A stretch of 64,000 nucleotides of DNA from Paracyclopina nana (taxonomy: Eukaryota; Arthropoda; Copepoda; Cyclopoida; Cyclopettidae). The notes beneath the pieces are model-generated. The model was given only the letters and a program-made list of their open reading frames with translations. It ran no database searches and was not told where the DNA came from. Position 1 is the stretch's first letter; every line of letters starts with the position of its first letter. Below are positions 9,801-22,100 of this stretch, in pieces. A program made the position numbers and the translations under genes. The stretch lies in assembly GCA_019096065.1 (NCBI GenBank), contig JAGUCH010000001.1:10106001-10170000 (forward strand), written 5' to 3'.

Positions 9801-12800
9801 TTACGGACTTGTCATCAAATAGAAAGAAATGTAGCGACATTTTTGAAGGCAAATGAAGCAACTTTTATCCACCCATCTTCAGGGTGTCTTTGGAAATGGG
9901 ATAAAAGTTGTCGTCATGCATGCTCCCTGGACACCATAGAGTACATAGTGGGGTAAAATTCTCATTTAGGAAAAGTGCACAGTGTGATGGAACGTGACTT
10001 TTGTGGTTAAGTTCCGAGGCCGTACTATACTATAGCCACCTTGAAAATTTACTAACATACAAACCCACCACAATTTGATGCTTTATTTTTATTTTATATT
10101 ATTGATGCTTATTTCATAAGCAAGTTGCTTAGACGACCAGGAAAAGAGATATGAGCCCGGTTCCAACACGGGATATCAGCATAGTATAGTACGGTAAACC
10201 AGTTAAGTCAGGTTGAGCTGAGCGCGCGAGCTAGCTGTGACCTGACTATGCTAAAAAGTCAAGTTACGTCTCCTGACTTTGCTGATTTTCCTTGTTGGAA
10301 CCGGGCTATGGAGTGTCAAACTTTATATTAAATGTAATATATTAAATTGTGACAAATGTTCTGCTACTTGAAGAATTGTCCGTCTCATCTCTATTCCTGG
10401 TCGTCCTGGCAACTTGCTTATTAAATAAAAAAGTTAGCCCTTTTGATTTCATGAGGGGTATTTGAAACTCTTTTCAGCAAAAAAAAGTACGCCGAAGAGA
10501 GCTACAGATTTTTAAGATTTTATATTATGAGGAGGGATAGGCCAGGATTTTAAAACTACCACCAAACAAACCCTTGGGACACAAGCTTTCAGAAAATAAA
10601 TAGGTTTAGGGGTGGTTGACGAAGTCTAGGTTAGGTTATCTCTCAAGTCAATGTGCTCAGTTTGATTGGGTACTATTTTAAAACTCATTGACGGGCGGCC
10701 GTACTTGGATCGACTAGAACATACTGTCCCTGGATAGACTGCAACAAATAGTCCCTGGATAGACTTTGAGAACACACTATCCTTGGATCGACATGACGGG
10801 ACCGTACTTGGACCGACAGTTGTGACAGGAACTGGGTCGACTAGAACTAACTGTACTTGGATAGACTGGCAGAACACACTGTACCTGCATCGAAAAACGG
10901 ATCATCCTTGGATCGACTATGAAAACAAACAGTCCTTGGATAGACCAGAGTTGACCTGGTACCTATAATTTTTCATAAAGCCAAATTTCTAGACTTGCTT
11001 GGCTTACAAAGTAAAACTTCCCAAACAAAAATTATTAAGTAAGAAGAGCAAAATAAAACTTGCCAAGCAAAAATTACAAAGCAAGGCTTGGCTGACAAGC
11101 AAGACTTTATATGTTGGACTTGGGTGATTGCGGTTCACCAGTCGATCCAAGAACGATCCGTTGTCGATCCAAGGACTGTTCGTTTTTAATGTCGGTCCAA
11201 GGACGGTTCGTCTTATCTATCCAGGTATTGTTCGTTTTTCTTGTCTAACCAAGTACAGTATGTTCTGGTCTATCTGAGGACTGTGTGTTCTCTTAATCGA
11301 TCCAAGGACGATTCGTTTTGTCGATCCAAGTCCGGTTCGTCATAGTCTATCCACGGACGGTGCGTTGTCGATCCAAGGGTAGGAGTCCCTCATTGACAAG
11401 TGTGAATTCACACTTAGTGGTCAACTGAGGTCAAGTTTGCATTCTGTCCATTGATTAGCACCACCAAACTGAGTTTGTACTTTATTAATTTTAAAATACA
11501 AACTTTCACGATGGTTAGAATTCGCACCTCAGGGTCAATTAGGGTCAAGTTTGTATATTTGTAGATTTTCAAGTTAGGTAGATTAGTGCCACCCGTTTAG
11601 AGGAGGTCATTTTTAAAAGAAATCTAGCTTGTCTTTTTAGGCGGGTAAAGTCAGCCTATGGATGGAATCCTCAGATTCAGTTGAAATTTGGTGAACGGAG
11701 GCTGGTGCAGCGAAATCTTAAGATAAACTATTTGAAGAGGAAAACATCATTAGCTTTGTTTCATTTTAATACCGAGGGCCGATTTCATGTTATGAAAGCC
11801 AAGCTAAGGCAAGCTAAACTAGGTTCTTTGGAGGCTAATATCTCAGCAAATACTGATTGTATTGGCACCAGACTTGGTACGGTTCATCAAAATGTCAACC
11901 TACAGCTGTGTTTCCAATTTGGTTAAGTTCCGAGGCCGTATAGTCGAGGCCATTTTATAAGCAAAGCAAAGCTAAGTATCTAGCTTGTCTTTTTGGGCAG
12001 GTAAAGTCAGCCTATGGATGGGGTCATCAGATTCAGCTGAAATTTTGTATGGTGGCTTATTATGCTCTTCTTATGAATCTTACCAAATTTGGTGCCAATC
12101 GATTCAGTAGTTGCTGAGTTATGAGCCTCCAAAGAACCTAGCTTAGCTTCCCTTAGCTTGGCTTCCATTATACAGCCTGAGTCGTCAAATACTTTACACG
12201 TTACAAAAACTTTTGTATTGAAGTGTAAAGTATTGAAAGTGTAAAGTATTTGACGACTCAGGCTGTATATGAAATCGGCCTTATGGATGGGATCATTAAA
12301 TCCAGTTGAAATTTGGTATGGTGGCTTATTTTGCTCTTCTAATTAATCCTACCGAATTTGGTGCCAATCGATTCAGTAGGTAGCTGAGCTAAAGGCCTCC
12401 AAAGTACCTTGCTTATTTGAGCTTGCTTACATGAAATCGGCCTCTAATCTAGCCCATGACCTAGCCAAGGTGAACACTTAAAAATGGCTGCAAATTCTGT
12501 CACCGTAAAAGCACTGTTTGTCGACATAAAAACAGGAATTGAGTTTCTACTTATAAACATGAGGTGTCGACATTAAAGCATGATACGCTAATATTACACT
12601 GGTTCTCCCATCTAATTCACGTACTTGTGCGAAAAGTCCTATCTACACTACCTGGCTTTCGAATAGATATAAGGAAATTAACTTCTTTGGGAAGCCGGCT
12701 CCTAGCTGATGCTGCACAGGCACCACCAATCCAAAGTCTGTTAGTGGAAGGGCTTACATCGGTTTTCGAACCCTTTCTGACTGAGTTTCGTCTACATCCA

Positions 12801-15800
12801 AAACTCCATAGAGAAGCACCTTAAGGAAAAGAGAAAAATTATATTGTAGCATGCGCTAGCTGATGCAAGCAGTGACAGTTAGCCTAGCTACCTGCTTTTA
12901 ACCACCGATCGTCATATAATTTTTCCTTGTTGGAATACTCGATAAAACTAGTTTCTGATAAATCAAAGTAGCGTCACATATATTACTTTAAACCAGGGTA
13001 ATATAAGGAGAGTATAGGATTCCGCCTGCACCCAAATCCCAATAGATGGCGTCAGTAAAAGACATCCAAAGCGTGCGCGTAAAAAAGTAGCCCATTTTTC
13101 TTGCTCTATGATGACGTCACAGTCTTCATTTGAAATGTAAACAACAACAATTTTTGTTTTCCAGGAAAATCTAAGCCATGTAAGCAACTAAAACAAAGCT
13201 TGTAACATTTCTGATAGTTCAAGGAATCAATTGGTGTGCTCATTGTTAAATTTCATGCAAGTCAAAGAATTCTTTTCCATTAGCCACATCATAACCAGGA
13301 ACTTGTCTTCCCCATGACAGATCAAATTATAGCTCAAAATAGCCTTAGACTTAGTTATTCCAGTTTTTTGAGCAATCAAAACAAAGTTGCTGCTTCAGAA
13401 TAAACCATTCAAAAATAGCCACTTCTAATTCAGAAAAGCCAGTCTATCAAAAAAATGATGGAAAACATGCTTTCTGGAAATTATGTTGCCCATGCTACAG
13501 TTTTTGTACTGGCAAGAAAAGCAAGCCCATTTTCATCATTTTTTCAAGATAGTTCCAACAAAATTTGGAATTTTACATGGTGCAAGCATTTGCAATATGG
13601 GTACTACTAAATAAAATTAACTTGAAATGTGTTAAGTTTGGGGCTCACTATGGTTCCTGATGCACCAGCAAGTCAACAATTTAGAAACTAGCAGAAAACC
13701 GTTTTGGATGTCCTAAGCCAGGACAAAAAAAAGACATCCAAAACTTAGAAAAAAATCCGTTCGGACAGATATGGTCGTGGGAAGTGTTCCCTATAGTGCT
13801 TGCTGAGTAAAAAGAGAGGAATTGTCATATTTTAGTCTTTCTCAGCTATTTACTGTCCACAGAAAAATTGGCCAATAGAGCAAAGGCAATCAAAAATGGC
13901 TGATTGGTAAGGTAAGGGAAAGCTCAAGATTCTAAAATGACTTATACTCTAATGCTGTGTTCTCCTACCAAGGACATTTTTTCCTTCCGTTAAATTGCGT
14001 TTTACTTAAGCCTCCTATTTCAGAACTGAACATTTTTACTCACTTTTCATAGCTTCAATTAGACTTTTCCGACCTCTTTTGGTCATATGAGTTAGAAGTG
14101 TTTTGATTAAGAAGTACGAAAACTTAAGCATTTCGTTCAAGGCTGTCGTAAGATTTTAAGGAAACGAGGCATAGATGAACACCCTATAATTTCATGGTTC
14201 ATAATTGTGGACTACATTTGTAAAAGTAGAGCTAGTTATGCCGCTGTCAGCCACTTTTTGTAAATACAAACTAATTAAAGCCAAAACTAGAGTTCCATCC
14301 CTCCCCCTATGAATCTTTATTTAGTTGTAGTGATGGGCTGAGCTTAAGTTGCCCGCGACAGAGAATATAATGACTTTATATCGGATGTTTCGGATCGGAC
14401 TTTATATCGCAGTTTGGTCTGAGCAAGGGTCTAACCAAAACTGATTTTAGCTGAACCACGCTGATTCTGGTTAAACTAAACGCTACAAGAATGTTGACTT
14501 TTGTCCGGACAAAAGTCAGTTTGGTCTAACCAGTATTAGTTTTGGTTTAACTAAAATGCAATATGCCTAATATGTCTTTGGGTGCGCCGTTTATTTACGT
14601 TAATTTCTAGTAAGCCTTGCGATCATATTTCTACATTGAATCAAACGCACATACAACTCATGAAAAAGTAAAAAAGTATAACCGTAAATATTAATCTTCG
14701 TATGACAAAGAGCACAGATGCTACATTTGGCCAAGCTGATCCAGAATATTAGGTGAACACCATGAGAAAACTTTTTCGGATTTGTGGCTAACTACGGCAT
14801 TCTTGAAATTATGATCATAGTATAGAGTTGCAAAGCTGTCCTCAACGTGGACTCGTACATGTGGAGATGCGTTATTTAAGGTTATTTACAGCAGGTCTAT
14901 AAGCCATTGGAGGGACAAACTTTTTCGCTAGATGGCGCTTTTTGAGCAACTATATTTGGAAAAACTGTCGCATGCGAAACTTGTGGTCACGAGCGGCAAT
15001 TTGATTGGCTGATCAGCGGAGTCAGGCTACAAAAAATTGGTTTCGGCAATGAAAAGCTTGGAAATTTGCGTGAGTTGCAAATGGTTTTATGGCTTGAAAG
15101 GGTGCCTTTTTATCCCTAAAGATTATATCAATTAAGTTTTTAGAATGAGTGCACCAAAAGCCAAAAAATAGCCCATTATTGATCGCCTATGTTGTGTAGC
15201 CATGTCAAATGTACTGGGCAAAGTTGCCGGGCTAGATGGCGCATGGAATCTAGCGACTTAACGCCTTTGGCTTATAGAACAGTGCAACATAGTGAGTCAG
15301 GTTTTTCGATAATTACTTGCACTGTTATTAAATACTCTTGTCTAGCTCAGCAGGTTGTTGGCCTTAAGAACAGTACAACATAGTAAGTCAGGTTTTTACT
15401 TGCACTGCTGCTAAGTGCTCTTACCTAGCTCAAAGGATATTTTTTAATGGCTCACCGGCATCTAACGTGCATGTCAATTTTTGGCGAGCCATGGCAACAA
15501 ATTCAATTTTATGCGTTGAGGGTTATGAGCAACGTAGGTGCCAAATTAACCTTTGAGCTGACTGATGCTTTCCCGCTCTTGGTCATTTTAAACGACAATG
15601 CATTCGTGCGCAGGTTCTCCACTTATGGCTCGAGGCGCTGGCTTCCAACGAGGACATTGTGGGAAAATGGTATTATCCGTGGAGCTTCATGAGCAGTCCC
15701 GGCTGGGTTCAGATCAAATGCGAATTGCGGATTTTGTCGAAATTTTCGTTCAACTTGAATCCGGAGTGGGAATTGACCGGCGGGCGTAGCCGATTGGAGC

Positions 15801-15868
15801 AGCAGCCTCTGCAAGAAGGCGTCAAAGAAATGCTTGTGACGCATCATCTGTTTTCCTGGGACCTGTGA
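6885..15868 (+). CDS. SGSM3: Small G protein signalling modulator 3-like (TBC-SH3-RUN), N-terminus missing
   Basis: Rab GTPase-activating protein that accelerates GTP hydrolysis on Rab proteins; vertebrate SGSM3 acts on Rab5/Rab8-type traffic. Phase-consistent exons: 6885-6990, 7048-7345, 7407-7707, 7769-8030, 8078-8191, 8243-8598, 8652-8913, 15614-15868, about 650 codons. The TBC domain (first ~230 residues) has the arginine finger motif IEKDLLR and glutamine finger GYCQG. An SH3 domain follows (about 386-441, [17 protein letters not shown]), then a RUN domain (about 455-615) and the C-terminal [10 protein letters not shown]. Order and length match the animal family (about 750 residues). About 100 N-terminal residues were not located: the first exon begins with one base completing a codon. 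Introns are 50-61 nt except the last (6,700 nt). AATAAA lies at 15,893-15,898. Confidence 0.93.
9020..9612. mobile_element. Composite: pol-III-type SINE core between inverted repeats (copy 2)
   Basis: Left arm CTTTTATATGATGGAAAGCA is matched by its near reverse complement at about 9,588-9,611. Between them, on the minus strand, lie a tRNA-like head (9,305-9,227), a body containing TTACTTCTTTG, and a tail GACGAATTGGTAAACTGAAT. TGGTAACTTCATTAACA precedes the right arm. The order of parts is the same as at 4,287-4,893, yet the arms are a different sequence. Confidence 0.6.
9227..9305 (-). repeat. tRNA-like head, arginine CCT-like (S4)
   Basis: On the minus strand: A box TAGCTCAGTCAGTAGAGCG, anticodon loop CTCCTAA (CCT) in a stem with one mismatch, and B box GGTTCGATCC. 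Acceptor and T stems fold badly, so it is read as the promoter head of a SINE. Translation of the strand opposite to the tRNA gives the well-known artefactual VAQSVERW peptide. Confidence 0.65.
9612..9830. repeat. Palindrome adjoining composite copy 2
   Basis: Imperfect hairpin with arms around AAGTAAAAATCTCG and CTCGATTTTTACTTTAC and the loop region TCGCAAGCTCGAGCCCGCAA. The equivalent palindrome beside composite copy 1 (about 4,893-5,090) keeps a similar core with different arms. Confidence 0.6.
10154..10307. mobile_element. Foldback family A, copy A1 (154 bp)
   Basis: Starts AGCCCGGTTCCAACA and ends with the reverse complement TGTTGGAACCGGGCT. Inner inverted words are ATCAGCATAGT/ACTTTGCTGAT and AGTCAGGTTGAGCT/ACCTGACT around the core AGCTGAGCGCGCGAGCTAGC. 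Flanked by ATG direct repeats. It has no coding capacity and is a reference copy for the type-1 arms. Confidence 0.9.
10509..10660. repeat. End fragment of family E element
   Basis: Contains GGCCAGGATTTTAAAA, AAACCCTTGGGACACAAGCT, TTTCAGAAAATA and a terminal CAAGTCAATGTG as at the right end of E1. The left end is not identified. Confidence 0.6.
10690..11385. repeat. Foldback with minisatellite arms (TTGGATCGAC units)
   Basis: About 10,690-10,960 is an array of 24-35 bp units containing CTTGGATCGAC or CTTGGATAGAC. About 11,139-11,385 is an array of the inverted word GTCGATCCAAGGAC. The spacer is about 180 bp. A tandem array in each arm of an inverted repeat is the architecture of FB/Galileo-type elements of flies; no further relation is claimed. 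Confidence 0.75.
11391..11605 (+). repeat. Dispersed repeat H, copy 1 (about 205 bp)
   Basis: Runs from CATTGACAAGTGTGAATTCA to AGGTAGATTAGTGCC. A near-full copy in the same orientation is at 47,470-47,675 and a related fragment at about 46,440-46,575. Confidence 0.7.
11775..12450. mobile_element. Inverted-repeat element with GGCCGATTTCATG ends
   Basis: Begins GGGCCGATTTCATG and ends CATGAAATCGGCCTC. Inside are duplicated segments of about 150 bp (CAGCCTATGGATGG to TCCAAAG) and a smaller hairpin at 12,173-12,268 with arms CAGCCTGAGTCGTCAAATAC and its complement. No protein is encoded. Confidence 0.6.
13956..14190 (-). repeat. GTTCATCTA-ended element, copy 1
   Basis: A roughly 230-bp unit, present in the opposite orientation at 48,957-49,190. 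Ends read TAGGGTGTTCATCTATGCC and, inverted, TGTTCWCCTACCAA. The interior has TTAAATTGCGTTTTACTTAA and GACCTCTTTTGGTCATA. Confidence 0.7.
14395..14562. repeat. Decayed copy of the GGGCGTTCTCATATCGCA foldback
   Basis: Shares ATATCGCAGTTTGGTCT, ACTGATTTTAGCTGAACCAC and TTTTGTCCGGAC with the intact copies at 29,155-29,322 and 53,485-53,653. Its terminal bases are lost. Confidence 0.7.
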
Positions 15869-18800
15869 AAGTCGAAAAAAGCAGATGCTTCCAATAAAGC
15901 TACTCAAACTGGCTCAAAGCATCAGTGAGCGAGGAAACGGAAAATAGGCTCGTGACCATCGCGCAACCTCCCTCATCGCTGTCTCCCATTTAGGCAAGAT
16001 CTCGCCGATGAAGGCGCTCGAACCAAGTCACAGCAGTTTGTGAAGCGTGGAGTAAAACGTAGGCAGCGATCCACTGAGCGTTTAGAAAAATGGCGAGCGT
16101 TCCCTGACTAGACCATGATTTTAGGAAAAAGACGTCAGCATATTTTGTAACTATGGCCCATATTTCGGGCAATAGTCTTGCAATCAACTTTTCTCCGTTC
16201 CTTTGGAGATCCCCACCTGTAAATTAGGCATGATTGGTTGTCTTTTTGTTTGAAACGGGCACCCTCGTCCGTTTAATGCTCGTAACTACGTCAAATTGAT
16301 GGTTCGAATTGGCGGGGCGAAAAGTTGAGCGGCCTCAAGAGGATAGGTTCATTGCGTGTTTTATGCTGTGAAAGGAGAAAGTGGAATCTTTGTTTCTTCC
16401 GCTTGGATTTCTCCTTGAAGCGGCGAGTCTAGCTGCTAGCCTGTGCGCGCGCGCGCGCGAGCCGAGAGAATCGCTGGGATGACAAAGCGTCCCATGGAAA
16501 AGCCGGGGCCGGGCTACCTGGCAGCGGCCGGCAGGCCGCCTCGGTGGCTTTTGAGGCTTCTCTCGACGAAAGTTGATCGGGGAGATTGCGACAACTCGCC
16601 ACATATGCACATGGAGCATGCGCGCGCGCGCGCGCGCCCTCTTACTTTAGCCCAACTAACTGAGCGAAAATCCAACATGGAGCCAACTTGTTTGCTTTCG
16701 ACTTTGGCATTTTCCAGATAAGATGGCTCCGTGTCTTGCGGCTGTCCCACTTGCTGGTGCAGGAAGTCCAGGTACTGCCAAAAGGCGAAGAAGGAGCGAA
16801 CTAAAGCTTCCAAAGGCCACGTCGGCGCTCGGGTCGGGGCCCCTCCCCTCTTTCGAGCTAGGCTCGGCTCGCGCATGTGGCCGACACATGTTGCCGAGAA
16901 AGCAGCCACTTCATTCTGCTTCCAAACACAGCCGTCGACCCAATTCTGGGGGCAGATGCATCGGCTGCTTCAATGGAAGCCACCTTTTGCGCTTTCCCAC
17001 CGCGATCATGCGATTTTTTCTCGGTGGGAAAAACGCGCGTTTCACCGTCGCCGCCCCTCGAAATGAACGCTTTCGTTTCGATCCCGTCTTTGTTCTCGCC
17101 TCGATGATGCTTTCGAAAACGGGTTTTGCTGTTGCGCTATATCGCGGGCGAAGAAGCTAAACGGGAGCTAGCTGAAATAATCCGCAGCCGTCGAGGGCTT
17201 ATCAAAGTTGGCTGGCGTTGCGCTGGCAGCCGGCCTCGCTCGAGCTGGCTTCCACGGCCGAGCTGGCAACCTGTTCACGCCCAATGTGGCCCGCTCGCCC
17301 ATCACCTAGCGAAGCCCCGCCATCGTGGGAAGGTAGGTGAAACATGCCATCGCATGGAGCTTTTGAAAAACGGCTTTTTTTGCCTCCGGCCGAGTCAATG
17401 GCTTCGAGGGCGCGCGCCAAGCTCCGCGCCTTGCTCTGGGCGGACCGCTCGCTGTGGAACCCGTGACGAAGGCTTGGCTGCTGCGATTGGAAAAATCGAA
17501 ACTGGATGATGATGATGCTCATCTCGAGCGTTGCGGTTGGAAAGCCGAAACTGTTATTTGGCCGTCAATTAGGATCGCACGCGACCGCGAGATCCAAACG
17601 CAAAAAAGGGGGCTTTCAATTGGAGAAAATTGCTCTCATTATCCAATTGAGGCGCAAACGAGAGAGCTTTTCACCCCGCTGTGGACGCGCCAGAGCTGTC
17701 TCGCCGTGACGTGTTTTTTTCGTCCATGGATCACCATTAGCGTTTAAATTGACGGGCCTCGTTTTTGGTGCCACGCATGCTCGCTTCCGGGGACGCTTTT
17801 TAGTTTGCCGTTGGCTCTTTGTTTTGGCAGGCACGCATAGCTTCCCTTCCTTTGCTACCTTTTCTTCCATCGCTTTTCTCCGTTTGGCCGTCGCGAAGGT
17901 GCCAGCCATCTGGCGGCGCCAAGGGCGTCAGGTGCTCGGGGAAAGTGAGGCGGCATCCGTTCGGTGGTTGCTTTCGATCGCGCTTATCTCAACAAGTGCA
18001 TCGAAAACGCACGCATGCATGCATGGGAAAGGAAGCTTTCATGGGAGAAATTGTCGGCAGAAGCGAAAGTGGGACACGTTCGTTTTGGCGGCGCGCACTT
18101 GGCGAGCCATGCGTGGCTTGTTGCATGGCGAGCTCATCATTTGAACAACGCGTCGCCAGGGTTCGCCAAAAGGTCCACCCTGCATTAGCTGAGCGTCGAA
18201 AACGGGCCCCTTTGCCGGTCGTCGGCCTCAAAAGTAAAAAGCAGCGGCGGCAACGCCCTCGCCCAGCTGCGAGGGCGACAGATCCCCTTTGAGTGGCTTT
18301 TCAGACATCGTTTTTTCGCCCGGCATGAAATGGCGTCCTTGGCCAAAAAGCCGTCTTGGCATGCGCTCCCTACGAGCCCTCGTTGATGCCATTTCGCTTT
18401 CAAGGCCTTCTTCTTCCCCGCCCGGCTGAGTAGCTGCAACCAAGATCATCGGCCTTCGGCAGTTCGGCGTTCCGCAGGTGGACGAGTCGCAATGAGCGCG
18501 CGCGCGCGCGCAGGGACTCTCTCGGCAGGAAAGTCCTTGAGGTGGTCCAAGGACGCGTTCATGTCACCCGACACGGGCGTGCTTTCGCCGACGACCCTTT
18601 TTTTCATTTTTGCCATCGGGTTTTTCAAACTTAACAGGGGCGAGCGCTTTCTTGGTGGAGCAAGAGGCCTTGAGCGCGCAGCTTTTACGGCGCTCTCGCG
18701 CGAGCGTCATCCCCACCCCGTCACGGCCTTGGCGGTGTGGGAAACGGAGCTGTCTAATCGCGTCCGCGTCCGAAACTTGTTGCCGCGGAGCGCGCGCGCG

Positions 18801-18907
18801 CGCGCGCATCAACAGGTTCGGTGGGAGTGCGGCGGCGCGGAGGCGCGTGTGGGCGCGCTTGCGCAAGCTGGCCACCTCTGCAGCCAGCCAGCCAGCTAGC
18901 TTTTCTT
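15869..18907. other. GC- and CpG-rich intergenic zone, likely promoter/5' region of the zinc-finger gene
   Basis: After the SGSM3 polyadenylation signal, composition changes abruptly around 16,400 to GC-rich DNA with frequent CpG. Long frames open in all six frames simply because stops are rare; none shows a domain, a paired splice structure or codon periodicity I can support. Alternating GC tracts are at 16,445-16,459, 16,620-16,637, 18,496-18,511 and 18,790-18,807. The most economical reading is a CpG-island-like regulatory zone. Confidence 0.55.
15893..15898 (+). terminator. Polyadenylation signal of SGSM3
   Basis: AATAAA located 25 nt after the stop codon, which gives a very short 3' UTR. 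Confidence 0.7.
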
Positions 18908-19092
18908 CTAGCTGTTCACCTTTGGAAGTCGTCGTCGTCGTCGTCTGCTGCGGGGCGCAGTGCGCCGCTTGAAAAGTGAAGGGAAGCTGCCTCGCTGGCT
19001 CGCGCACCAAGGGAAAAGTTCGCTCAGTTGGCCATCGAAAGGCAACCGCTTCGCAGGCTCTCCGCATCGCTCGACCTTCAAAGGCCACCACG
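18908..19092 (+). other. Probable 5' untranslated exon end of the zinc-finger gene
   Basis: A donor CACG|GTAAGAAG at 19,092/19,093 pairs with the acceptor TTTCGGCAG at 19,153, giving a 61-nt intron like others in the window. In the frame joining exon 2 there is a stop at 18,970 and no ATG before the donor, so this exon is taken as non-coding. Its 5' limit is not visible. Confidence 0.5.
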
Positions 19093-19153
19093 GTAAGAAG
19101 CCCCGACGACGCACGTTGCCGCTGTCATCACCGGCTTTCTCTTTTTTCGGCAG

Positions 19154-22100
19154 ATGATGGAGTTCAATTTCGCGTGCGAAAAGTGCCCGCGCACCTTCAA
19201 GCTGCAGGAGTTCTACGACAAGCACAAGAAGGTGCACGACCTGAAGAAGCAGCACAAATGCGACATCTGCGGTTTCGTCTACGGCGCCGCCAAAGGCCTC
19301 GAGGGCCACGTGAAGACCCACAGCGACGAGGAGATCGCGGCCGCCCACCAGGCCGCCAGCCGCTGCAGCGCGCCAAAGGCCGTCCAGACCGCCTCTCCGT
19401 TCGGGGTGGACTTTCACTTCCTGAACCCGCAAGGCGTGCTCGCCCAGGCCAAGCAGCAGGTGTCAGCCTGCAAGGAGGAACCACTAAATCGTGAGCACCT
19501 TAACGGAAAAGCACCCGCCTCTCCGGCGGCTGGCACCGGCAATTACCAAATCTATGGTAGCGCGCCACTGCCGTCTCACCCCAAAGCTACCCTCGAAAAC
19601 GTTACCCCTCTTGCAGATGCCGTGCCCGAGGTCAGCGACGCGGCCGCCGCCGTCCAAAACGACTCCGGATTCTTCATGTGCTCCATCTGCAACCGCGAGT
19701 TCTCGGGCCTCAACAGCCTCAAGAAGCACATCCCCATCCACACGCGCAAAATCCAGCACAAGTGCGACGTCTGCGGCTACGTGTTCGGCAAGAAGGAGTA
19801 CTTGATGGACCACATGCGCAAGCACACGGGCGAGGTCTCGCCCATCTGCGAGGTCTGCGGCCAGACCTTCAACAAGAGCCTCAAGCTCAAGGAGCACTTC
19901 AAGCTCCACCGCAACCACGGGCCCAACGGGAGCATGTCGCCCTACAAGTGCCACATCTGCCAGGCCATTTTCGCTCGCCCAGACATCCTCGGCAACCACC
20001 TCACCGTGGCCCACGCGGAGACCGTCTACAAATGCGACATTTGCGAGGCCACCTTCGGGGACGTGCGAGGGAAGAACCATCACATGTACAACGAGCACCA
20101 GCTCGATGCATTTCACCAAAAATGCGTGTGGTGCCCCGTATGCAACCAGGGCTTCACCAGGCACTACAATCTCAAGGTACGTGTAGCAGCCGCTGCTTAG
20201 CTTTCAGGCTCACAGTTTTCTCATGCAGGTGCACATGTACAAGTCGCACGGCAAGGACTACATCGAAAACAACTTCACGCCGGCGGAACTGCAGGCCCTC
20301 ATGAAGGCCCCTCCGTCCTCGCCGCCCTTGCCGCAGAAGCTGGGCCCGCTCTCTTCCAAAAGTGGGGGCGTCACATGCACCATGTGCGGATCCAAGTTTG
20401 TTTCCAAGGCCAAGCTGGTGACTCACATGGTGACCCACGGCGTTGTGCCCGTGCCCTGCCCCACTTGCGGGGACAAGTTCTTGAGCGCGGCCGAGCAGAA
20501 GACGCACATGATTGCCGTTCATTTGAAGCGGCCGGCGGCGGCGACGGCGGCGAAGAAGCCATTTCGGCGGCCGGGACCGGCCTCGAGGACCAACGCCCCG
20601 CCCGAAAAACGAGGCTCCATCTCTCTGCCGACCTACCTTCAACTGACTCGAAGGACCTCCACGACGGCCGAGCAGAAGCCCGCCATCAAGAAGCCCAAGG
20701 AGTCGAGCCTGGCCGAGATCGTGCGCAATCTGGTGGCCGCGGCCGCCTCCAAGTCTTCAGGGGCTGGCGAGAAGCAGGCCTGCAACTTCTGCACCAAAAT
20801 CTGCTCCAACCAGCACGAGCTGAGCAGCCACTTAAGCAACGACCACTTCGGTGGTCTCCTCACGCCTTCTTCTTTGGCTGCCGCCTCCGAAAAATGCCCC
20901 TCTTGCCCCAGGGCCTTTTCCTCCAAGGAACAGCTTAGCAACCATATTAAGACAGTCCACCGGGCCAAGCTGCTGAGGCGCAGCCTTGGCCTTGAGGCCG
21001 ACGGCCACGAGCGCAGGCCTCGACCAGGCCCCAAACGGGCTCGACTTTCTTACTATCTCGCGAAGGAAACCGAAGGTACCATTCCTTGGTTTCACAAAAA
21101 ATTGCCTTCATTTGCTGTCCTCTCGTCGTCTCGTATCGCTTCGCTGGCCTCGCAACCTTCGAGGCCGGTTGTCCTTTGTTCAAACTCTTCATCTGCTGTC
21201 AATGTTTCTAAGCGTACTTTAAACAATAACTATGAAGAAAACAACAACAATAACAACAACAACAACGATGAGGCCATGACTTCGGAGGCTTTGTCCTTCG
21301 GAAGCTTGAAACCGAGGAAAAAATCGGAATGTCCCGTCTGCGGGATCATTCTGAGCCCCAAAACCAATGTGAACGTCCACCTCCGAACCCACTCGGGCGT
21401 GCGGCCCTACGAATGTGTCCTCTGCCTCAATCGATTTAGGCAGAAAGCCCACTTGATGAAACATTTCCGATGCACCCACAACCAGAAGCAGCCTCCACAC
21501 ATCTGCCTTTTCTGCAGCCTCGAAACTGCTACCTCGAATGACCTTTATCGTCACATTACAGATCAGCATCAAAAGGAGACGGATGAGTTGAGGCCGAGTC
21601 TTTTGGCTGCACGCTCGGATGCCGCTGAGGCCGCCGCTAAGGAGGCCGAAGCTGTGACCGTCGTCAAGTCCAACAAGCTCACCACTGACAACTTGGACGA
21701 CGAAATGGCCGAGGATGAGTCCCAAGATGTGAGATACGATCCAATCACTGAAGACTTCATGTACGAGGACTTCGTCATCAGCCCCTGTTACGTGGTGTTG
21801 CCCTTCGTCAGCGAAGAGGAAATTGAGGCTGCTTCCCACTCCATAGCCGTAAGTTTACTTTACCCTTTGGGTGTACTTATATTAATCACACATGTGAATA
21901 GGAGGAAGAGGAGGGAGAGGAGGAGGAGGATGGGTACGTGCAAAACCCTCAAGACTATCTTGATGATGAAGCCCCCCTCACTATCGATGAAAGCATTGTC
22001 GATGACGAGCCAGAGCTGCCCAGAACGCCCATCAAGGCGTCTGACCTTCAGGAGGAAATTCTCAGGTATTTGAGAGGACACTACCGAAGACGATGTCACT

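Larger units (their letters stand above)
8914..15613 (+). other. SGSM3 last intron, 6.7 kb, repeat-filled
   Basis: Bounded by CAG|GTAAAAC and GTGCGCAG|GTTCTCC. Joining the flanks restores the RUN domain reading LNEQ-VLHLW in phase 0. It contains the composite SINE/inverted-repeat copy 2, foldback A1, a minisatellite inverted repeat, the GGCCGATTTCATG element and other repeats listed separately. I see no gene in 12,450-15,613 beyond repeat fragments. Confidence 0.85.

Noticed and set aside
16335..18900. Numerous 60-170 codon frames on both strands
   Set aside because: Explained by GC-rich, stop-poor DNA: frames overlap on both strands, with no domains, no consistent splice phases and no shared codon bias.
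18976..19092. Upstream coding extension of the zinc-finger protein
   Set aside because: The in-phase frame has a stop at 18,970 and starts only with GTG; no ATG precedes the donor.
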